A DNA stretch of 64,000 bases from Lipingzhangella_A rawalii (GTDB lineage: Bacteria; Actinomycetota; Actinomycetes; Streptosporangiales; Streptosporangiaceae), in the NCBI RefSeq assembly GCF_031628175.1, contig NZ_JAVLVT010000004.1, forward strand, positions 1-64,000, given 5' to 3'. Position 1 is the first letter of the stretch, and the number at the start of each line of letters is the position of its first letter. This document shows positions 52,223 to 60,292 of this stretch, in pieces. Below the pieces are notes generated by a model, which saw only the letters and a list, made by a program, of their open reading frames with translations, did not search any database and was not told the DNA's origin. A program made the translations under genes and the position numbers.

Positions 52223-53146
52223 TCACACCAACAGCAGCACCAGCCATGCCACGGGACCGGCGATCAACAGCGAGTCCAGACGGTCCAACAGCCCGCCGTG
52301 CCCGGGCAGGAAACTGCCCATGTCCTTGACTCCGGTGTCCCGCTTGATCAACGACTCGATCAGATCGCCCACAATCGCGGCGAGACACACCGCGGCCCCC
52401 AACAGCATGCCAACCCAGGAGGGCCCGTCCAACAGCAGCATGACGGTCAGCACCCCGGCCAGTACACACGCGAGCAGTGAGCCGCCGAAACCTTCCCAGG
52501 TCTTGTTCGGACTGATGGTAGGGGCCATCTTGTGTCGGCCGAACAGGATTCCGGCGAAGTAACCGCCGATGTCACTGGCGATCGTGACGATGATGAACGC
52601 GATCAGCCGGGCCCGCCCATCATCCGGCGTGTTCAGCAGGAGCAGCCAGAACCCGAGCATCAATGGGACGTAGACGATCGTGAACAGACTCGCGCCCACG
52701 TCCCGCACGTAGCCGTCCGCGCCCCCACCCAAACGCCAGGTGAGCGCGGCGATCGCGGTCAGGGCCAAGGCCCCGAACAACCATTCGGTTCCCTCGAAGT
52801 AGGCCCCCACCAACATGGCGGTCCCACCCACCGCCAGGGGAACCAGCGCGATGCGGGTTCCCTGCGCGGAGAAGGCGCGGTTCAGTTCCCGCAGCCCCAC
52901 CGCGAGGGCCGCTACGAGAATCGCGACGAACGTGGCCTTGTAGGTGAACAGAGATGCCAGCACCAGGGCACCCAGGGCCAGGCCCGTGCCAACGGCCAGG
53001 GGAAGGTTCCTCCCCGCGCGCACCGGCTCACCACCGGGCTTGTGCAGGACGAACCTACGATCCTGCTGGCCCCCCTCGCTCGGGCCGGCGTGGGTGTCTT
53101 CAGAACTCTCCGGCTCGTTACCGGAGGTCGGGTCGGTGTGCGTCAC
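52223..53146 (-). CDS. cdsA: Phosphatidate cytidylyltransferase CdsA
   Basis: 307-aa integral membrane enzyme making CDP-diacylglycerol from CTP and phosphatidate, the entry step of phospholipid synthesis. About eight helices follow an acidic 50-residue N-terminal tail. Signature: SDIGGYFAGILFGRHK, then SPNKTWEGFGGS and the C-terminal KRDTGVKDMGSFLPGHGGLLDRLDS with the metal-binding Asp residues. The start is GTG at 53146, 4 bp after the frr stop. A longer frame to 53263 overlaps frr and is rejected. Confidence 0.96.
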   Translation of the reverse strand: MTHTDPTSGNEPESSEDTHAGPSEGGQQDRRFVLHKPGGEPVRAGRNLPLAVGTGLALGALVLASLFTYKATFVAILVAALAVGLRELNRAFSAQGTRIALVPLAVGGTAMLVGAYFEGTEWLFGALALTAIAALTWRLGGGADGYVRDVGASLFTIVYVPLMLGFWLLLLNTPDDGRARLIAFIIVTIASDIGGYFAGILFGRHKMAPTISPNKTWEGFGGSLLACVLAGVLTVMLLLDGPSWVGMLLGAAVCLAAIVGDLIESLIKRDTGVKDMGSFLPGHGGLLDRLDSLLIAGPVAWLVLLLV

Positions 53147-53150
53147 GGGA

Positions 53151-53708
53151 TCAGACCTCGAGGAGTTCCGACTCCTTGTGCCGCAGAAGCTCGTCGATCT
53201 CGGCGACGTGCTTATGCGTGAGCTCCTCAAGCTCGTCCTGCGCCCGCCGGCCCTCGTCCTCACTGATATCGCCGGCCTTTACGGCCTTGTCGATGGTGTC
53301 CTTGGCGTGCCGGCGAATGTTGCGGATGGATACCCGCCCGTCCTCGGCCTTGCTCCGCACGACCTTGACGTACTCCTTACGCCGGTCCTCGGACAGCTCC
53401 GGGAACACGACCCGAATGATGTTGCCATCATTGGCCGGATTCACCCCGAGGTCGCTGTCGCGGATCGCGCGTTCGATCGCCTGGAGTGAGGACTTGTCGA
53501 ACGGCGAGATCACCACCATCCGCGGCTCGGGCACCTGGAAGGAAGCCAGCTGGTTGATCGGGGTGGGGGTGCCGTAGTACTCGGCGACGATCCGATTGAA
53601 GGTGGCCGGGGAGGGACGCCCGGTACGGATGCCGGCGAAGTCCTCCTTGGCGACCCCGACAGCCTTCTCCATCTTTTCCGCTGCCTCGAGGAGGGTCTCT
53701 TCGGTCAT
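53151..53708 (-). CDS. frr: Ribosome recycling factor
   Basis: 185-aa RRF, the standard length. It splits post-termination ribosomes together with EF-G. Visible conserved segments: AKEDFAGIRTGRPSPATFNRIVAEYYGTPTPINQLASF, ending VVISPFDKSSLQAIERAI, and the tail KVVRSKAEDGRVSIRNIRRHAKDTI with the conserved basic helix. ATG at 53708. It is 77 bp downstream of pyrH and followed by cdsA on the same strand, the conserved operon order. Confidence 0.98.
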   Translation of the reverse strand: MTEETLLEAAEKMEKAVGVAKEDFAGIRTGRPSPATFNRIVAEYYGTPTPINQLASFQVPEPRMVVISPFDKSSLQAIERAIRDSDLGVNPANDGNIIRVVFPELSEDRRKEYVKVVRSKAEDGRVSIRNIRRHAKDTIDKAVKAGDISEDEGRRAQDELEELTHKHVAEIDELLRHKESELLEV

Positions 53709-53785
53709 TTCGGGCTCCCATACTTGGCGTGGTCTGGTGTGGAGGGCTGTCGTGGGTGCTACCCGAGCGCACAGGTCAGGACGCG

Positions 53786-54568
53786 TCAGCTCTCCGCGGT
53801 GGATACCAATGTGCCGATTTTCTCACCACGTACCGCGCGCACGATGTTGCCCGTTCCCATCAGGTCGAACACGACGATGGGCAGATGGTTGTCCATGCAC
53901 AGGCTCACAGCGGTGGCGTCCATGACCTGGAGTCCACGGGTGAGCACCTCGTTGTAGTTGAGTCGGTCGAACTTGACCGCGCTGGCGTTTCGCCTCGGGT
54001 CGGAGTCGTAGACACCGTCCACCTGCGTCGCCTTGAGTACGGCGCGCGCCCCGATCTCCAGTGCTCGCTGCGCGGCGGTCGTGTCCGTGGAGAAGAACGG
54101 GGCTCCCAGGCCGGCACCGAAGATCACGACCCGCCCCTTCTCCAGGTGTCGGATCGCACGCCGGGGAACATACGGTTCGGCGACCTGACTCATGTGGATG
54201 GAGGTCTGTACCCGGGTGTCGATCCCGAGGTTCTCCAGAAAGTCTTGCAGCGCCAGACAGTTGATGACGGTGCCGAGCATCCCCATATAGTCGGCTCGGC
54301 CGCGCTCCATCCCCGCTCCGGAGAGAGCGGCGCCACGCACGATGTTGCCGCCGCCCACCACGACGGCGACCTCGTTTCCCTCGGCCACAGCCGCGGCAAC
54401 GGACTCGGCGATACCAGCGACCGTCTCTCCGTCAATACCGAACTCGTCGCCACCGGCGAACGCCTCACCGGAGAGCTTCAGCACCACACGATGCCATCCG
54501 GCGTCGTGCATCCCGGAATCGGTGTCGGCGGTGGGCACAGGTGCCGTGGGTTTGTCAGTCTCCGGCAC
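53786..54568 (-). CDS. pyrH: UMP kinase
   Basis: 260-aa uridylate kinase of the amino-acid-kinase fold, phosphorylating UMP with ATP. Motifs: HRVVLKLSGEAFAGG, VVVGGGNIVRG, the UMP region GRADYMGMLGTVINCLALQDFLE and the ATP-site Asp in VDGVYDSDPR. It has a longer disordered N-terminal extension of about 25 residues (PETDKPTAPVPTAD) than most PyrH proteins. GTG at 54568 is the start, as AGGAGG lies nine bases upstream; an upstream in-frame ATG at 54586 would place that AGGAGG inside the gene. Confidence 0.96.
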   Translation of the reverse strand: MPETDKPTAPVPTADTDSGMHDAGWHRVVLKLSGEAFAGGDEFGIDGETVAGIAESVAAAVAEGNEVAVVVGGGNIVRGAALSGAGMERGRADYMGMLGTVINCLALQDFLENLGIDTRVQTSIHMSQVAEPYVPRRAIRHLEKGRVVIFGAGLGAPFFSTDTTAAQRALEIGARAVLKATQVDGVYDSDPRRNASAVKFDRLNYNEVLTRGLQVMDATAVSLCMDNHLPIVVFDLMGTGNIVRAVRGEKIGTLVSTAES

Positions 54569-54705
54569 GGTGGTCGGCCTCCTCATATTGGCGCCCGGTA
54601 CGGACGAGCTCGGACACGGCGCGCCCGGGACGAGAACTGCCGCGGCACGCGCCCGATCCACCGGAGGTGCCGGGGATCGCCCGGCACCTCCATCATGTCA
54701 GAGGA

Positions 54706-55542
54706 TCACGAGGCCCCGACCTTGAACCGGACGAACCGGCGGACCGTGACCCCGGCCTCGTCGACAACCTGCTGCACCGTCTGCTTATTGTCCTTCACGA
54801 ACGGCTGACCGAGCAGTGTGGCGTCCTTGAAGAAGCCGTTGACCCGCCCCTCGATGATCTTGGGCAGGGCCTGCTCCGGCTTGCCCTCCTCCCGGGCGGT
54901 CGCCTCGGCGATCCGACGCTCGTTGGCAACGACGTCCTCGGGCACGTCGTCTTTACTCACGTACCTGGGAGCCAGCGCCGCGACCTGCTGGGCAACGTCC
55001 CTACCGACCTCGGAGTTGGCCTGGTCGAGTTCGACGAGCACGCCCAGGGTCGGCGGCAGGTCCGGGTCCGACTTGTGCAGGTAGCTGACAACGTAGGGGC
55101 CGGCGACCCGAGCGAAGCGGCGCAGCTCCAGCTTCTCCCCGATCACCGCGCTGTTCTCGTCGATCAGCTGCTGAACCGTCTTGCCGTCCCCGTGATCGGC
55201 GCTGAGCAGGGTCTCCACGTCCGCGGGGTCCGTGCGGGACACGAACGAAGCCAGCTCGGCGGCCAGTTGCTGGAACTGGTCGTTCTTCGCGACGAAGTCC
55301 GTCTCGCAGTTCAGCTCCAGCAGCACCGCGGAGGTGTCCCCCTCCGTGTGCAGGGCCACGAGCCCGTTGGCGGCGGTACGCTCCTGGCGCTTGCCAACGT
55401 CCTTGGCTCCCTTGACGCGGAGGAACTCCACGGCCTTGTCGAAATCGCCCTCGGCCTCGGTGAGAGCCTTCTTACAATCCATCATGCCGGCGCCGGTGAG
55501 CTCACGCAGCTTCTTGACGTCGGCGGCGGTAAAGTTCGCCAT
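54706..55542 (-). CDS. tsf: Elongation factor Ts
   Basis: 278-aa nucleotide-exchange factor of EF-Tu. The N-terminal UBA-like domain has KKLRELTGAGMMDCKKAL, followed by the core with NCETDFVAKN (the TDFV motif that contacts EF-Tu). C-terminal half includes SKDDVPEDVVANERRIAEA. ATG at 55542. It is 64 bp downstream of rpsB, as nearly always in bacteria; the interval has no obvious terminator. Confidence 0.98.
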   Translation of the reverse strand: MANFTAADVKKLRELTGAGMMDCKKALTEAEGDFDKAVEFLRVKGAKDVGKRQERTAANGLVALHTEGDTSAVLLELNCETDFVAKNDQFQQLAAELASFVSRTDPADVETLLSADHGDGKTVQQLIDENSAVIGEKLELRRFARVAGPYVVSYLHKSDPDLPPTLGVLVELDQANSEVGRDVAQQVAALAPRYVSKDDVPEDVVANERRIAEATAREEGKPEQALPKIIEGRVNGFFKDATLLGQPFVKDNKQTVQQVVDEAGVTVRRFVRFKVGAS

Positions 55543-55606
55543 GTTCCGTGTCTTCTCGTGTCTGGGGTGTGCAGGTCTGTGGCACCACGAGGTGCGTGTG
55601 CCCCGG

Positions 55607-56488
55607 TCAGGCCTCGGTGGCGGGCTCTGCCGCGGACTCGGTTCCGCTCTGCGTCTCGGGTGCCGTGCTGGTAGCGCTGGCCTCCGCACCAGCGGTGCTC
55701 TCGGCAGTACCGCCCTCCAGCAGCTCGCGCTCCCACTCCGCCAGCGGCTCCTCGGCGCTTGCACCGGCGTCGGACTCACTGCCGGTTGCGGCCCCGGACC
55801 GGGCGAGCAGACCGTCAGCGACCGCATCGGCGACGACCCGGGTCAGCAGGCTGACGCTACGGATGGCGTCGTCGTTGCCCGGAATCGGGTAGTCGACCTC
55901 GTCCGGGTCACAGTTGGTGTCGAGAATCGCGACCACCGGGATGTTGAGCTTGCGGGCCTCGCTGATCGCGATGTGCTCCTTCTTGGTGTCCACGATCCAC
56001 ACGGCGCTGGGCACCTTGGACATGTCGCGGATACCGCCGAGGGTGCGCTCCAGCTTGTCCTTCTCGCGACGCAGCCCGAGCAACTCCTTCTTCGTCATCC
56101 CGGAAGCGGCGACGTCGTCGAAGTCGATCTCCTCGAGCTCCTTGAGACGCTGGAGCCGCTTGTGCACCGTGGTGAAGTTCGTGAGCATCCCACCCAGCCA
56201 GCGCTGGTTCACGTAGGGCATCCCACAACGCAGAGCCTGCTCGTGAATCGCCTCCTGCGCCTGCTTCTTCGTACCGACGAAGAGGATGGTCCCGCCGTGG
56301 GCCACCGTCTCCTTCACGAACTCGTAGGCGCGGTCAATGAAGTCGAGCGACTTCTGCAAATCGATGATGTAGATGCCGTTGCGCTCCGTGAAGATGAAGC
56401 GCCGCATCTTCGGGTTCCAACGCCGGGTCTGGTGCCCGAAGTGCACACCGCTCTCCAGCAGCTGCCGGATCGTCACGACTGCGGCCAT
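55607..56488 (-). CDS. rpsB: 30S ribosomal protein S2
   Basis: 293-aa S2. Signatures: SGVHFGHQTRRWNPKM, NGIYIIDLQKSLDFID, RWLGGMLTNF and PGNDDAIRSV. Residues about 232-293 form a low-complexity Ala/Glu/Ser/Thr tail beyond the core domain, common in actinobacterial S2. ATG at 56488 follows AAGGAGG. It heads the rpsB-tsf-pyrH-frr-cdsA run. Confidence 0.98.
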   Translation of the reverse strand: MAAVVTIRQLLESGVHFGHQTRRWNPKMRRFIFTERNGIYIIDLQKSLDFIDRAYEFVKETVAHGGTILFVGTKKQAQEAIHEQALRCGMPYVNQRWLGGMLTNFTTVHKRLQRLKELEEIDFDDVAASGMTKKELLGLRREKDKLERTLGGIRDMSKVPSAVWIVDTKKEHIAISEARKLNIPVVAILDTNCDPDEVDYPIPGNDDAIRSVSLLTRVVADAVADGLLARSGAATGSESDAGASAEEPLAEWERELLEGGTAESTAGAEASATSTAPETQSGTESAAEPATEA

Positions 56489-56909
56489 GACAGTTGTCCT
56501 CCTTGGTTCGGCGGGAGCGTGTCCCGCCCCGGTTATTGCCTGACGTCCCGACCGAGCCGCCACCAGTACCGCCAGCGGCACGGTGGACCGCAGGCCCGAC
56601 CCAACCCCGTGGGGAAGCGTGGAGACGTGCGAGATGTGTCGCCCCTGAGGGCCACCCCCAGATTCTAGCCGCATCAACGGCGCGACTGCGCCGTACTAGC
56701 GCGCAACAGCGCACCTGTCAAGGCCACACAAGGCCACACAAGGCCACTGTGGGCCACAGTGGGCACCGCGCGCGCCCTGCTCTACCCTTCCCACATCCGC
56801 CCCGCCCGGTGTGCAGGCGCCCACGTGCGGCGACGGAGCGTGCCACCGCCCGTCCACAGCGACCCGAATCCGGGTGGCCCAACCCTCGACGGAACCGCAG
56901 ACTCACCTC
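56489..56909. promoter_or_regulatory. rpsB promoter/leader and divergent M23 promoter region
   Basis: 421 bp between divergent genes. The left 180 bp must hold the rpsB promoter and leader, where S2 might autoregulate; TAGAAT on the minus strand (56662-56667) is a candidate -10. Then comes a 10-bp tandem repeat (56721-56760) followed by the inverted repeat CCACTGTGG (56744-56752)/CCACAGTGG (56754-56762). No gene is supported. Confidence 0.45.
56721..56760. repeat. Four 10-bp tandem repeat units
   Basis: AGGCCACACA, AGGCCACACA, AGGCCACTGT, GGGCCACAGT: about four copies with a 10-bp period, close to one helical turn, ending in a near-perfect inverted repeat centred at 56753. It sits between the divergent rpsB and M23 genes. 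Confidence 0.75.
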
Positions 56910-57488
56910 ATGGTGAAGTGGTCTCCCATCCTCCTACGAATCCGGGACCGGGCCGCCCCACGAGCCCTCACGCTGGTCCTGTCCGCGGTACTCATCCTCA
57001 CCCCGACGCGGTCCGCCGCCGAGTCCCACACCTGGGTCTGGCCGGTACCGGGCGATCCCGAGATCCTGCGTGCGTTCGATCCGCCTCAGCAGCCGTGGCT
57101 GACGGGGCACCGCGGCGTTGATCTCGCCGCCTCTCCGGGGACGGCGATCCGTGCATCCGGCGCGGGCCGGGTGAGCTATGTGGGCCAGGTCGCGGAGACT
57201 CCGGTGGTTGCCGTGACGCACGGGGAACTGCGTACCACCTACCTGCCCGTCGAGGCTGCGGCCGAGCTGAACCGCGGCGACCGTGTCGCCGCCGGAGACC
57301 AGCTGGGGACCCTCGCCGCCGGACCGCGGCACTGTCCCGAGACCAATTGCCTGCACTGGGGGCTGCTGCGGGGGCGGATCTACCTGGATCCGCTCGTTCT
57401 GCTCGGCCACGGTGAGGTGCGGCTGTTGCCACTTCCGCACGGCTCGGCCGGCGTCATGCCCCGAGCCACGACCGTCCCGGACCACTAG
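56910..57488 (+). CDS. M23-family peptidase-like protein with altered catalytic His
   Basis: 192-aa secreted LytM-domain protein: signal peptide (about 12-36), then the M23 domain. Zinc ligands His67 and Asp71 are present in GHRGVDLA and His149 in CLHWGLL, but the first His of the HxH motif is Cys147. In LytM this His is catalytic, so peptidase activity is doubtful and the protein may act as an activator. The last 35 residues are a short tail. ATG at 56910. This gene is usually beside rpsB in actinobacteria. The stop TAG is inside CTAG at the edge of the 57.5-kb element. Confidence 0.85.
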   Translation: MVKWSPILLRIRDRAAPRALTLVLSAVLILTPTRSAAESHTWVWPVPGDPEILRAFDPPQQPWLTGHRGVDLAASPGTAIRASGAGRVSYVGQVAETPVVAVTHGELRTTYLPVEAAAELNRGDRVAAGDQLGTLAAGPRHCPETNCLHWGLLRGRIYLDPLVLLGHGEVRLLPLPHGSAGVMPRATTVPDH

Positions 57489-57650
57489 GGAGTGTTTCTT
57501 GAACACTTTCGGATGAGGGAGTGGCTCTCCAGGGCGAGGTCTCGCAAGCCGATGTGCGCAAGGCATCCTGGTTTGGCTGTGTGCGCGCATCGGCGCAGCG
57601 GGCGTCGTCCTGGGAGACGCGAGCCCGAAATGGTTCAAGAAACAGGACCC
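57488..57650. mobile_element. 163-bp MITE-like element with terminal inverted repeats
   Basis: Left end GGGAGTGTTTCTTGAACAC (57488-57506) and the reverse complement of the right end, GGGTCCTGTTTCTTGAACCA (57631-57650), are imperfect terminal inverted repeats that continue to TTTCG. Inside, GCCGATG...CATCGGC and other arms let most of the element fold into a long hairpin. The outer GGGTCCTGTTTCTTG matches 8173-8187 exactly over 15 bases. No transposase is encoded. The left side abuts CTAG, as many IS5-type elements do. Confidence 0.65.
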
Positions 57651-57952
57651 AACGCCAACAGAGCTGGTTCGGCACTTCGGGCGTGCACCAGCGTCCGTGC
57701 CCGGACTGCGCGAACGCCTCGAACGGTACGGTCTCCTATCACCGCCACCGGAACGTGTGGTGCCCACGCGCCGTGCTACACCCCGCGGCTGGATTACGAG
57801 ACACGATGGTGCGACTCGTCGAACCCCCGGTACGTCGCCTCGCCGTACGGAACGGGATCGACCCCACTGCCACCCCGGGGCGGATCTCCGGATACCTGCA
57901 CAGCAGGCGCGGGGCATCGCCGGGGCCGGGACCCGGCCGGCCGCCGACGCCG
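57651..57952. other. Interval beyond the MITE with a possible gene remnant
   Basis: About 300 bp up to the xerC stop. Just after the element (57654-57740) the plus-strand frame reads TELVRHFGRAPASV then PGLRERLERYGLL, a plausible helical coding stretch with no start codon upstream because the element interrupts there. It degrades within 30 codons. Nothing else was recognised. Confidence 0.3.
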
Positions 57953-58861
57953 TCACGCCCGCGGGTGGGCCTGCTGATAGGCGCGGGTGAGCCGGTCGAT
58001 GGAGACCTGGGTGTAAACCTGGGTGCTGGACAGTGAGGCGTGACCGAGGAACTCTTGCACACTGCGCAGATCGGCGCCGCCGTCCAGCAGGTGGGTCGCC
58101 GCGCTGTGCCGAAGGTCGTGTGGAGCCACTGTGGCTCCAGCCGCATCCAACCAGGCATGCACATCCCGCCGTGCGGTGGACGTCGCCAGCCGCCCACCCC
58201 GAACCCCGAGGAACAGGGCGCCTCCGCTGCGCGGCTGACACAGCTGGCCACGCCCCACCTCCAGCCACCGCGCCGCCGCGGCCGCGGCGGGCTGGGCCAC
58301 CGGCACCACCCGCTCGCGATTTCCCTTACCCAGGACCCGGAGCCGCAGCTGGGACATGTCCATATCGTCGACATCCGCAGCGCACAACTCCCCCACCCGC
58401 ACGCCGGTTGCGTACAGCAGCTCCACCACGGCATGCCGACGCAGCGAGACCGGATCGTCGCACCGCGGAGCCTCGGTCAGGGCGTCGGTGAGGCGCTGAG
58501 CCGCCACCACATTGGGCAGTGGCCGGCGCGGGGTGGGTGTGGCCAGCAGCGGCCCCGGGTCGTGGGCGATTGCACCGATGCGGCGAAGAAATGCGGTGAA
58601 GGTGCGTGCGGCGGCACCCCTGCGAGCCAGGGTGGCGGCACTCGCTCCCCCAGCGTGTAGTTCGGCCAACCAGCTACGCAGGATATCCAGGGTCAGCTCC
58701 CCGACCCCCGTCGCCCCGACCCTGGCGGCGTGATCGAGCAGACGCCCCACGTCGCCGCGATAGGCACGCACAGTGTGCGCCGAGTAGTCCAACTCGTCGT
58801 GCAGATACGCGGTGAACGCCGCGAGGACATCCGGATCCCCGGCATAGTGATCCGTGGCCAT
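57953..58861 (-). CDS. xerC: Tyrosine recombinase XerC
   Basis: 302-aa site-specific recombinase of the XerC/XerD type that resolves chromosome dimers at dif. N-terminal SAM-like core-binding domain (about 8-98). Catalytic residues: Arg155 (ATGVRVGEL), Lys179 (LGKGNRERV), His248 and Arg251 (HDLRHSAATHLL), His274 (LGHASLSSTQVY) and nucleophile Tyr283. ATG at 58861. Follows dprA with 230 bp between, the conserved actinobacterial order. Could be a XerC homologue with another target, but context favours housekeeping. Confidence 0.95.
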   Translation of the reverse strand: MATDHYAGDPDVLAAFTAYLHDELDYSAHTVRAYRGDVGRLLDHAARVGATGVGELTLDILRSWLAELHAGGASAATLARRGAAARTFTAFLRRIGAIAHDPGPLLATPTPRRPLPNVVAAQRLTDALTEAPRCDDPVSLRRHAVVELLYATGVRVGELCAADVDDMDMSQLRLRVLGKGNRERVVPVAQPAAAAAARWLEVGRGQLCQPRSGGALFLGVRGGRLATSTARRDVHAWLDAAGATVAPHDLRHSAATHLLDGGADLRSVQEFLGHASLSSTQVYTQVSIDRLTRAYQQAHPRA

Positions 58862-59092
58862 GACCAGACCTCCGCTGCCGGCACTGCCGGGCCTGTCGTC
58901 GGCCCCGACGCCGCACCTCGGGCCGGCTGTCGAGACTCCTTTGCTCCGCGGACACGGTTCCGCCCGCCCCTGCTGTGCCGGGGCTCGACTCCGCACAATA
59001 GGAGTCACGAGCCTATCCCGCACAGCGACAGGCTCAGTGGTAGGGCACACCCGGGCCGGGCCCCGATCCGCGGTTGATCACCGACACGGTAG

Positions 59093-60292
59093 CTAACCGG
59101 CAGTGTCTCGGCTACGCCGCCACCCTCCCGCCGCCCGCTCCACATATCCGGCCGCAGCCAAGAGTCCCAGCTGCCGCAGCACCGTAGCCAGGTCACATCC
59201 CGCCGCCATGGCGATCGTTGCGGGCCCCACCGCCCGGTCCCGCCGCGGAACCCCGGATAGCACCCGCCGTGCCAGCGGGCCGAGCTCCTCCTCGGACACA
59301 ACACGCGATCCTGCCTCGGGGCAGGCCTGGCCCAACACCGGCCCCACTTCCTCGGCGACCTGGGCGGCATCGGTAACACAGACCGCCTGGCCCTCACGCA
59401 GCAAGTTGTGACACCCCACAGACAGGGCCGAAGTCACCGGGCCGGGAACAGCCATCACCAGACGATTCAGACGGAGAGCGTGCTGGACGGTACTCAGAGC
59501 GCCGCTGCGCCGCCCGGCCTCGACCACGACCACGCCGGGGGTGAGCGCGGCGATCAGGCGGTTTCGAACCAGAAAGCCGTGCCGACTGGGGGCGGCCCCG
59601 GGGGGAAGTTCGGTCAGCAGGGTTCCCGCAGCCGCGATCCGGCCGAACAGCCGCTCGTGCGCCCGGGGGTAGCTCCGGTCGATGCCACAGGGCAACACAG
59701 CGATCGTTCCTCCGGACCGCGACGCCACCGGCGCTGCGGCCGCAGACACCAAGGCGGCATGGTGCGCAGCCCCATCAATGCCGAAGGCCCCACCCGAGAG
59801 GATGCTCCAGCCGCGCTCACCCAGGCCGTAGGCCAGCTCGCTGGCAACGTGGCGACCATAGTCACTGGCTGCCCGTGATCCCACCACCGCCACCGAGCGG
59901 AGGGCGGAGTACCGCAGGTCGCGGGCACTCCGCAGCCAGAGAAGGTAGGGGCGACACCCCTCGAGGTCATCGAGCTGGGTGGGCCAGTCCCCCTCTCCCG
60001 GAACCACGAGCCGCGCACCGACCGCCTCGGTATGATCCAGGATCGCCGAGACGGAGACGCCCCGTGCTCGCCGGCGCCACCGGTGCATCCGGGAGGTGAC
60101 CGCATCGACCGACACCCCCGTGGGGGGCTCGGGAACCGCACCATCGTCGGCGATGAGCCGTTCCCACAGCTGCTGCCAGCCGTAGCGTAGCGCGAGGGCC
60201 GCCACCACCGGGTCTCCCGGCTCCGCCACCGCCGCCAGCCCAATGCGGGCACGGGTGTCCGGCTCCTCGGACCACCCCCGACCATCCCTCAT
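59093..60292 (-). CDS. dprA: DNA-processing protein DprA
   Basis: 399-aa DprA/Smf, the RecA loader that protects incoming single-stranded DNA. N-terminal SAM-like region (to about 95) contains GDWPTQLDDLEGCRPYLLWLRS; Rossmann core has VAVVGSRAASDYGRHVASEL, LSGGAFGIDGAAHHAAL, VLPCGIDRSYPRAHERLF and RNRLIAALTPGVVVVEAG; C-terminal winged helix near 330-395. ATG at 60292 overlaps the comM stop (ATGA). Partner genes comM and yraN are directly upstream. Confidence 0.96.
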   Translation of the reverse strand: MRDGRGWSEEPDTRARIGLAAVAEPGDPVVAALALRYGWQQLWERLIADDGAVPEPPTGVSVDAVTSRMHRWRRRARGVSVSAILDHTEAVGARLVVPGEGDWPTQLDDLEGCRPYLLWLRSARDLRYSALRSVAVVGSRAASDYGRHVASELAYGLGERGWSILSGGAFGIDGAAHHAALVSAAAAPVASRSGGTIAVLPCGIDRSYPRAHERLFGRIAAAGTLLTELPPGAAPSRHGFLVRNRLIAALTPGVVVVEAGRRSGALSTVQHALRLNRLVMAVPGPVTSALSVGCHNLLREGQAVCVTDAAQVAEEVGPVLGQACPEAGSRVVSEEELGPLARRVLSGVPRRDRAVGPATIAMAAGCDLATVLRQLGLLAAAGYVERAAGGWRRSRDTAG

